DNA of 64,000 nt from Diabrotica undecimpunctata. Taxonomy: Eukaryota > Arthropoda > Insecta > Coleoptera > Chrysomelidae. Of the stretch, positions 21,845 to 30,300 are shown piece after piece. Location of the stretch: positions 29,227,644-29,291,643 of the forward strand of contig NC_092806.1 of the NCBI RefSeq assembly GCF_040954645.1, given 5' to 3'. The position numbers and the translations under genes were made by a program. A model generated the notes under the pieces. The model worked only from the letters and a program-made list of their open reading frames with translations. It did no database searches and was not told where the DNA came from. Numbering within the stretch: the stretch's first letter is position 1; the number at the start of each line of letters is the position of its first letter.

Positions 21845-22650
21845 AAGTCTAACTTAGCCTCCAGTCTTTTGGTTCTTGGTATCTTGGTATTTTCGCATTA
21901 AAGTCGCCCATAATTATTGTAAAATATACTGGTGTAGCGTATAATGCTGTTTCTAGGCCCTCATTAAATTCCTTAATGTTCTCATCCGAGTGGGTAGTCG
22001 TTGGAGCATATGTCTAGATTACCTTAAGGTTATATCTTGTATTTAGATTGAAGATGAGGCATTCAGGCCTCTGGCTTATGCTGTTAATTTTAAATATATT
22101 TTGTAAGTGCTTTCTATGTACATATATGAATTATACTCCACCATTAGAAGTGTCTTTTACTCGTCTAAAATGAAACAGATGTCCCGAGTTAAAAGTAATT
22201 TGCTCTTATCCTCTTCGTCTTATTTCCCTGAGGTCGATGATGATGATTTTATTGTTTTTAGCTCTTCCTCCAGTTCCATCATCTTCCGGTCCGATATCCG
22301 AGTTCTATTATTATATGAAGTAACATGCATTTGTCGCTCTTTATAGTAGCCTAATTTTTTCTGGGAATCCTTAGCACCCAACCCTGTTCCAACCGCTACC
22401 TTGGTTGGGGTTGTTGGAGCCGCCAAAGACTGAGTTTTCAGTAGTTTTGTCTTTCATCGAAAATAACTTTTGGGGTTTTAAGCTATTAAAACGTCACGCT
22501 TCAGTAGTTCGTGTTGGCGAGTTGGTTTGGAAGTGTATGGAGAAAAGGGTTCAGATGGGAATGATTTGGTTTTGGACATGGTTTCCCCGGGGATGGGAGA
22601 CTGGGGAAATCCATAAGCTCTCGTGGGCAGGTGTGCTATTCCTGAAATAG
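21845..22650 (-). pseudogene. LINE 5' region with AP-endonuclease, internally deleted
   Basis: Minus strand: a possible start MAAPTTPTKVAVGTG at 22426, then the endonuclease N-terminus NNRTRISDRKMMELEEELK, an eroded centre, TYAPTTTHSDENIKEFNE and the catalytic block YFTIIMGDFNAKIP near 21900. An RT should follow but the text jumps to the 3' end at 21745, so more than 2 kb of RT is deleted. The 5' leader (22430-22650) is GC-richer, as for many LINE 5' UTRs. Confidence 0.7.
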
Positions 22651-22889
22651 ATCTATCCCCTGTTCGTATCGCAGAGAAGTATCTACCCGCTACCCATCTT
22701 GAGTCTCTTGGCCTTTATATATCTCACTAGATTTTCCTTTCAAGGAGACTGTAATTCGTTGTTATGTGTGCGCCTCCATTCGTTTGTTGCTCCTATTAAT
22801 GTGATTTTCGCGGTAACCGTTTTGGACGAGGGCTTGTTTTAAACTAGAGAGCTCAGCGGGTCTACTGGCATCATCGCAATGGCGTATTG

Positions 22890-23310
22890 ATCTAGTTAAT
22901 GACTGAATTAATTTGTGAAGGTGGATGAAGAGAGTTTTGCAAGCAAGTACGTAGCCAGCATGTGAGTTTGAGCAATGATGTGGATAGTACTCGGATCTCG
23001 AAATCTTTCATAAAGATATTGACAATTACTGGAGATAGTGGGAAGCCCATTGGGACACCATTTGTCTGTAGAATTGTTTTTAGAAGATGACATTAGTGTT
23101 GGACATATAATGTTTAATAAGAGATAAGTGGTCTTGATGGATATTGTATTTAGTTTTCAGAATGTTTGTAAAGATTGAAACATTATCGAAACTTAAGAAT
23201 GTCTAACGGTGAGACGGTGAATAGGTATTGTTTAAGAGTTTAACAAATTCGATAAAATGAAAAGAATTTTTGATGAAGGAAGACGCATTGTTAGCGAGAG
23301 GTGTGTAGGT
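22890..23310 (-). pseudogene. Penelope-like element RT remnant
   Basis: Minus strand: the diagnostic Penelope RT block, ILQTNGVPMGFPLSPVIVNI followed by FMKDFE, near 23000-23070. Penelope RTs carry xxGVAMGSPLSPxxANIFMxxFE. Upstream on the same strand are NASSFIKNSFHFIEF and a broken palm A region. There are frameshifts and stops, and the YADD motif and GIY-YIG endonuclease are missing. It ends at a (TA)n tract and lies beside the ribozyme-bearing repeats, as expected for the terminal repeats of such elements. Confidence 0.7.
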
Positions 23311-23320
23311 TGTATATAGG

Positions 23321-23400
<80 letters not shown>
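23321..23400. repeat. (TA)n microsatellite
   Basis: About 80 bp of almost pure TA between the Penelope RT remnant and the partial repeat copy. Confidence 0.95.
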
Positions 23401-23403
<3 letters not shown>

Positions 23404-23607
23404 CGGTAAGATAGTTTCGAAACAAATTCAGATTTCTGCTTTAATCTGGAGCCTTCTAAAAATTGCAAGACATGGCCAGACGATGATAAAGATATTAAAA
23501 AGAGACATGGGGAATCTAAAATTTGCATTCCACGACATGTCTATTCATCTAGGCAGAAATCCTAACGAATTTGTTTCTCGTACTCGTACAGAGTAGATCC
23601 GAATAAA
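23401..23607. repeat. Third, partial copy of the ribozyme repeat unit
   Basis: 23401-23537 repeats 23802-23938 in direct orientation, including the spacer of the palindrome. It then continues into unique sequence up to the start of the inverted repeat at 23608. The ribozyme part is not included. This partial tandem arrangement is typical of Penelope pseudo-LTRs. Confidence 0.75.
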
Positions 23608-23631
23608 ATGAAAAAGACAGAAAAGATTTGA

Positions 23632-23725
23632 TTTCACGTTCAAAGCGTCTATGTATCTATTGATACGTATTTCGACTTAAAAAGTCTCATCAGAATAGTT
23701 ATTCATAGCCGTTCTTAACGTGAAA
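23632..23725 (-). ncRNA. Hammerhead ribozyme, minus strand
   Basis: Same fold as the plus-strand copy in the other arm. The core CTGATGA lies at 23687-23693 (minus), followed by stem II GACTT/AAGTC with a TTT loop, then GAAA and the short self-complementary stem III ATACGTAT. The cleavage triplet is ATC. Stem I is closed by TTTCACGTT (23717-23725) pairing with AACGTGAAA (23632-23640). All conserved core positions are present. Confidence 0.8.
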
Positions 23726-24120
23726 AATAATCTTCTCAGTCTTATTAGAAGCAACAATAACATGACTTCGTTATGGACGCAATAGCGACATCTGATAGAA
23801 AAATCGGTAAGATAGTTTCGAAACAAATTCAGATTTCTGCTTTAATCTGGAGCCTTCTAAAAATTGCAAGACATGGCCAGACGATGATAAAGATATTAAA
23901 AAGAGACATGGGAAATCTAAAATTTGCATTCCACGACATTCTCTTTTTAATATCTTTATCATCGTCTGGCCATGTCTTGCAATTTTTAGAAGGCTCCAGA
24001 TTAAAGCAGAAATCTGAATTTGTTTCGAAACTATCTTACCGATTTTTCTATCAGATGTCGCTATTGCGTCCATAACGAAGTCATGTTATTGTTGCTTCTA
24101 ATAAGACAGAGAAGATTATT

Positions 24121-24214
24121 TTTCACGTTAAGAACGGCTATGAATAACTATTCTGATGAGACTTTTGAAGTCGAAATACGTATCAATAGATACATAGACG
24201 CTTTGAACGTGAAA
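24121..24214 (+). ncRNA. Hammerhead ribozyme, plus strand
   Basis: Type I hammerhead of 94 nt. Core CTGATGA at 24153-24159; stem II GACTT (24160-24164) with AAGTC (24168-24172), loop TTG; GAAA at 24173-24176; stem III is the palindrome ATACGTAT (24176-24183); predicted cleavage after C24184 (triplet ATC). Stem I: CTATT 24148-24152 with AATAG 24185-24189; internal loop AATAA/ATA; CTATG 24138-24142 with CATAG 24193-24197; internal loop; AAG 24130-24132 with CTT 24201-24203; TTTCACGTT 24121-24129 with AACGTGAAA 24206-24214. Penelope-like elements are known to carry such ribozymes with a minimal stem III, which may need dimer formation. Confidence 0.85.
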
Positions 24215-24232
24215 TCAAATCTTTTCTGTCTT

Positions 24233-24238
<6 letters not shown>

Positions 24239-24322
<84 letters not shown>

Positions 24323-24340
24323 AATATATATATATATATA

Positions 24341-24407
<67 letters not shown>

Positions 24408-24408
24408 A
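24239..24408. repeat. (TA)n microsatellite with AATAAA interruptions
   Basis: About 170 bp of TA repeats with two ATAATAAATA interruptions. A further short (TA)n lies at 24441-24460. Confidence 0.95.
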
Positions 24409-24469
24409 CCATTAACTATTCAACCATTGAATATATTCCAAATATATATATATATATATACTGAATAAA

Positions 24470-27012
24470 CGATATAGCCTACAAATAATACATTGCTATG
24501 CTCCAACTTCCACTGCGGATGACGAGTCAATAGAACAACTCTACGAAGATATAACGCGAGCTAAAGACCTAGAAAAAACACATTATGTTATCATCACCGG
24601 AGATTTTAATGCAAAAATAGGGCGGCGAATACCAGGCGACTCAGACTACATAGGAAACTTCGGTCTAGGCAACAGAAACACCAGAGGAGAGACATTAGCA
24701 AATTTCATAAGAACCGAAAAAATGTTTTGCCTGAACACGTTCTATAAAAAACAAATACAAAGAAAGTGGACATGGCGTAGCTCCAACGGCCAGGTTAAGA
24801 ATGAAATAGATTTTATCCTTTCCAGTGATAGATCAATATGTAAAAACATCGAGGTGCTGAACAAATTTAATACTGGCAGTGACCATAGACTAGTTCGTGC
24901 CGATATACATATTAACGTAAAGAGAGAAAGACGAAAACTATTAACAACAAACCCTTTACCGACGGCAGACATCCTAGCCAGTAATAAAGAGAAATATCAA
25001 GAGGAATTAGCACGGAAACTAGTAGCAAATACCTTTGAGCACAAGAATATAGATGAACTAGCTGAGAAAATAACTAAAGATATACAAACAGTCACTAAGA
25101 AACTTTGTTGCAGAATAAGAAAACAAAAAGAAGCTAAACTAAAACCCGAGACTCTAGAACAGATAGAGAAAAGAAGAAGAACGAACAGAGATAACTCGGA
25201 CTATAAAGCGCTCAACAGAAGCGTTAAGAAAAATATTCGAAAAGACCTCAGAGCTTATAGAACAAACCAGATTCTTGAAACCATAGAGAACAATAAGAAC
25301 ATGAAAGTACTAAAAACATGTAAATCCGCTGGCAGGAATAAAATCATAAAGATAAAAGACGACCGTGGAACATTGTGCTCGCATAAGGAAGAGATCGTTA
25401 GAGAAATCCGAAAATTTTACGAGAAGCTGTATACTTCTACTATTCCGAACCCCGGTATACCAACAAAACATATCTTAAATGTGGGCTCAGAGGATCTCCC
25501 TGAAATAATAACATCAGAAATTAGAGCCGCCCTAAAACAAATGAAAAATGGGAAAACACCAGGAGAAGATAAAATTACTTCAGAGATGCTAAAAATGGGA
25601 GGCACTGCATTAGAAGAGGCAATGAGAGCATTACTGAATAAATGCCTATTGGAAGGACAAATACCAAAAGCATGGAAAAATGCGGAAGTCATTCTACTCC
25701 ATAAAAAAGGAGACGCCGCAAATATAGAAAACTACCGACCAATAAGCTTGTTGTCACACCTTTACAAACTACTAACCCGAATAATAACAAATATATTGAC
25801 AGCTAAGCTAGATGCATACCAACCGGTGGAGCAAGCAGGCTTTCGTAAGGGTTTTAGCACTATCGATCACTTGCAAACAATCCGGACAGTTATTGAAAAA
25901 ACAATAGAGTACAACATACCACTACATCTGGCATTTGTCGATTATCACAAAGCATTCGACAGTATCGAGAAATGGGCTTTCTTAACAGCATTGGACGACG
26001 CCAGAGTAGATTCAAGATATGCTGCCCTCCTTAAGAATATATACGATGATGCTACTTTTCACGTAAAAATAGATGATGATCTGGAAACTATGAAAATAGA
26101 CCTTGGCAAAGGCGTGAGACAGGGTGACACCATCTCACCCAAGTTATTTACTTTGGCATTAGAAAATGTCTTCAAAAAACTAAATTGGGTCGAAAAGGGA
26201 TTAAAAATAGATGGAGTATATCTTAACCATTTGCGTTTCGCAGACGACATAGTACTAATAAGCACAGATATCCATGAACTAAAATCAATGCTACAAGATT
26301 TAAATCACAAATCGAATCAAATAGGATTAAAAATGAATCTCGACAAAACAAAGATATTAAGCAACAGCCTAGAAAACATCACGATAGATAACATCAATGT
26401 AGAAAAGGTAGAACAATATATATATATCTAGGACATTCAATTAAAAACGAAAAGGAAAATCAAACCCTAGAAATTAAAAGAAGGACACAATTATCATGGG
26501 CTGCTTTTGGGAAGTTGAGCTTCATTTTAAAAGACAGAAAAATCCCAATACACTTAAAACGAAAAACCTATGACACTTGTATACTACCAGTTGCAACTTA
26601 TGGATTGGAAACTATGGCAATAACAAGAAAAATGGCAGAACAATTAAGAGTAACTCAACGGGCCATGGAGAGGGCCATGTTAAATATAAGCCTCAGAGAC
26701 AAAATTCCTAACACCGAAATACGTCGAAGAACTAAAGTAACCGACATCATGGAAAAAATAGCGACATTGAGATGGCAATGGGTAGCACATGTAGCAAGAC
26801 AAGACACCAACAGATGGTCTCATAAAGTGACATTCTGGAGACCTCGAGAAACAAAAAGAAGCGTGGGAAGACCCAAAAAGAGATGGATAGACGATATAAC
26901 AGCTGTAGCTGGAAACCAATGGATGAGAATTGCAAAAGATAGGGAAGCGTGGAAACAATTGGAGGAGGCCTATGTCCAACAATGGATGAATGAAGGCTGA
27001 AGAAGAAGAAGA
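24470..27012 (+). pseudogene. RTE-type LINE, 5'-truncated, nearly intact polyprotein
   Basis: One frame runs from about 24475 to 26431. It starts inside the AP-endonuclease: HCYAPTSTADDESIEQLYED, the catalytic VIITGDFNAKIGRR, KWTWRSSNGQVKNEIDFIL and NTGSDHRLVRADI. The RT follows: MKNGKTPGEDKITSEMLKMG, IENYRPISLLSHLYK, YQPVEQAGFRKGF, palm A AFVDYHKAFDSIEKW, GVRQGDTISPKLFTLALE and palm C HLRFADDIVLIST near 26235. A (TA) slip at 26413-26428 (GAACAATATATATATATCTA) moves the frame, and the C-terminus continues at 26431-27000 with YLGHSIKNEKENQTLEI, RWQWVAHVARQD and GRPKKRWIDDI. The tail is (GAA)n then (TA)n. RTE clade by the QGDTISPKLF and FADDIVL motifs. It lacks the endonuclease N-terminus. Confidence 0.88.

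Positions 27013-27108
<96 letters not shown>
27013..27108. repeat. (TA)n microsatellite, LINE tail
   Basis: About 95 bp of TA directly after GAAGAAGAAGAAGA at the LINE 3' end. Confidence 0.95.
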
Positions 27109-27109
<1 letters not shown>

Positions 27110-27111
<2 letters not shown>

Positions 27112-27114
27112 TAC
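27110..27114. repeat. Target-site duplication of BEL/Pao element, left
   Basis: CATAC, matched by CATAC at 32831-32835. Confidence 0.85.
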
Positions 27115-27268
27115 TGTTGTGTTTTTTTGTATTCCATAGGGTACTGGATTGGCTGATGAATAAAGATTTAGTTTTTTGTGTTTATTTATTTCTCAAACAT
27201 GGATAATGGGTACACAGATTATATAGGTTATATATGTCATGTCAACTTAAAACATAAAAATCCTAACA
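27115..27268 (-). repeat. BEL/Pao 3' LTR
   Basis: 154 bp. On the minus strand it starts TGTTAGGATTTTTATG and ends AAACACAACA. It contains AATAAA and TATATAA-like motifs. It differs from the other LTR at one site (GGGTACAC for GGATACAC on the plus strand). Very short for a BEL element. Confidence 0.95.
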
Positions 27269-27285
27269 TAGCCCCCCTTTGAAGG
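27269..27285 (-). other. Polypurine tract
   Basis: Minus strand AAAGGGGGGC followed by TA, immediately upstream of the 3' LTR, where plus-strand DNA synthesis of the element would start. Confidence 0.7.
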
Positions 27286-27330
27286 GAACCTTCAAAATAT
27301 ATAATGTAAATTTCACGATTATTGTCTTTA

Positions 27331-30300
27331 CTAATTTTCACTTGAAGAAGCTTCATCTTGTAGAGGTAATGGATGTAGATGTCTCACAGATCGTTTTAGG
27401 ACACCTTTTGTAGTGGACACAAGGGATACTCGATGAATACCATCTGGACCAGGAATCAGCTGCAAAACTCGTCCTAGTTGCCATTTTTGTGGTGGTAAGT
27501 GGTCATTACGGATTAATACCAGACTTCCAACTGAAAGTTTTGACTGTGGAGACTTCCATTTATATAGTTGGTGGAGCTGGCTGATGTATTCTTTTGAAAA
27601 TCGATTCCAAAACTGTTGTTGCAAACGTTGAACAGCTTGGAGTCTTGTGATTCTATTTTCTGCTACTTCCAGTAAGTCTAAGGAAGGAAGAGAAGTAATA
27701 GGATGGCCCAAAAGGAAGTGGGAAGGAGTCAGAGGCTCGTAATCATTTGGGTCATCTGAAATTGCATAGAGCGGTCTTGAATTTAGAATGCCTTCAATTT
27801 GAATTATGAGTGTTAAAAACTCTTCATAGGTTAAAATAGAATTTAATAGAGTTCTTTTAAGATGATGTTTCATTGATTTAACTGCGGCTTCCCATAAGCC
27901 ACCAAAGTTAGGACTATAAGGAGGAGAAAAATGCCAACTTATATTATTGCTAGTTGCATAATCTATTAATGTAATATGATTATTTTGAATAAACTTGTAC
28001 AATTCATTGAGTTCATTACATGCACCTTGAAAGGTTTTACCGTTATCAGAATAAATGTGGTTGGGTATTCCCCGACGTGAAACAAATCTTCGCAGACATG
28101 CTATAAAGCATTCTGTTGTCATATCTGAAATGAGCTCAAGGTGAATAGCTTTAGTTACAAAACATACAAACACACAAATGTAACCTTTTGTTGTTTTTGC
28201 ACCTCTTCCCTTTCTGTCTTTTATATTATATGGACCTGCATAATCTATTCCAGTGACTTGAAATGGAAAAGATGGTGAAATTCTATTATTAGGTAAGCTA
28301 CCCATAGGGGCAATGGATGCAACTGGCTTGTGTCTAAAACACTGAATACAATTCTTGACAATTTTTTTTGCAAGAATTTTCCCCCCAATAGGCCAATATT
28401 TTTGTCTGACTGTTGCCAATAGTAATTGCGGCCCTGGATGTAATAAATAGTTATGTTTATGAATAAAAATTAGTTTAGTAAATGGATGATTTGAAGATAT
28501 AAGGATAGGATGTTTAATATTTGTTTGTAAATTAGTATATTTTAATCGTCCCCCTACACGAAGAATACCTTGCTCATCCAAAAAGGGACATAGAGAAGAT
28601 AATTTATGGTTATAGGGTAATGGTTTATGAGACAGAAGAATTAGTGTGTCATTAAATGAATCCTTTTGAGCTAGTTTGATTAATGTTAGCAGTGCTTGAT
28701 CAACTTCAATTGCTTGTAACGGACCCAAGTATTGATTGTTTTTATTTTTTGAATTATGAATAAATCTTTTACAATATGCAATTGTTCTGACTAACTTTAA
28801 ATAACTAGAAAACTTTGTAAATATTTCTAACGAATTGACAGAAATGTTTGAAAGAATTGTTGTAGGAATCCTTTTTAATTCTGGTAATTTTGACTTAGAT
28901 ATATTAAATGAATATTGAGGCCATTGACTGTTTGGTTCACATAAAAACTCTGGCCCTGTCCACCACATATGGTGGTATTTTAATTTGTTTGGTAGTATGC
29001 CTCTGGAGGCAACATCAGCAGGATTTGTTTTTGTATTAATATAACTCCAATTTGAGATAGAGGTTAAATTTTGAATTTTTGCAACTCTATTACCCACAAA
29101 AATTTCTAGAGAGTTTGGATCTGTTTTTAACCAACAGAGCACTACTTGTGAATCAGACCAATAATAAAATTGTATATCATTACTAAGATTGAATAGTGAT
29201 GTTTTTACTTGAATAGATAATTGTGCAAGTAATAAGGCTGCACATAATTCCAATCTTGGAATTGTTAATAACTTAAGTGGTGCTACCTTGGTTTTTGAGC
29301 ATAATAATTGTACATGAAATTCTCCTTGCGAATTTGAGCTGCGTGCAAAAATACATGCAGCATATGCATCACGAGATGCATCACAAAAACCATGGATCTC
29401 TATCAATTTATACTCATTTTTTATAACATATCTAGGAATGGATAATTGATTTAATTCTGACAATTCAGTTCTAAACTGTTGCCATTGTAAAGATAGATCA
29501 TCTGGAATGGGTTCATCCCATGCCATGTTTAATGACCATAATTTTTGTATCATTATTTTTCCTAGAATTATACAAGGGCTGATTAAACCTAATGGATCAT
29601 AAATTTGTGCTATATCTGAGAGTACTTGTCTTTTTGTAAGTGAACTTGTTAATGGATAAATATTTTTATTAATTGAATATTTTAAAATATCTAATTGACT
29701 GTACCAGTAAATACCTAATGTTTTTGAAGCATCATTTTGTCCTAATTTTAATATGGCTAATGAATCATCATTACTGGAAATGGTTTGAAGAACATTTGGA
29801 TTGTTAGAAGTCCACTTTCTTAGAGGAAATCCAGCAGAGTTTAGAATGAATGAGACTTCTTGACATGTTTGAATTAATTCAGAAATACTATTAGAACCAG
29901 TGAGTAGATCATCTACATAAAAGTCTTTTAGAATTGTTTGTGATGCTAATGGAAATGAATTTATATGTTCTTGAGCTAATGTTTGTAAACATTTTATTGC
30001 TAAATATGGAGCTGAAGTTGTTCCATAAGTCACTGTATTTAGCTCATAAACTGAAAGGTCTTGTTCTGGATTATCTCTCCAAACAATTCTTTGTAATGAC
30101 TTATGGTCATTGTGAATTAAAATTTGTCTATACATTTTTGTAATGTCTGCAGAAACTACATATCTAAACATTCTAAATCTTAGTAAAATACTGATGATAT
30201 CATTTTGGACTTTAGGACCAATGTATTGTAAATCGTTTAATGAGTAGCCTGTAGAAGAAGCACAGCTACCATCAAAAACTACACGTAGTTTTGTTGTAAT

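Larger units (their letters stand above)
23608..24238. repeat. Large palindrome, 299-bp arms, 33-bp spacer
   Basis: Arms 23608-23906 and 23940-24238 are reverse complements with only about two mismatches seen; the spacer is 23907-23939. Because of this, the two strands encode the same first 44 residues from 23773 and 24073. Each arm holds a hammerhead ribozyme motif. The right arm ends exactly at a (TA)n tract. Interpreted as inverted pseudo-LTRs of a Penelope-like element. Confidence 0.92.

Noticed and set aside
23773..24075. Pair of 100-residue ORFs on both strands sharing their first 44 residues.
   Set aside because: They arise from the palindrome and have no protein-family signature.
24020..24415. 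Tyr-Ile repeat protein.
   Set aside because: Translation of a (TA)n microsatellite.
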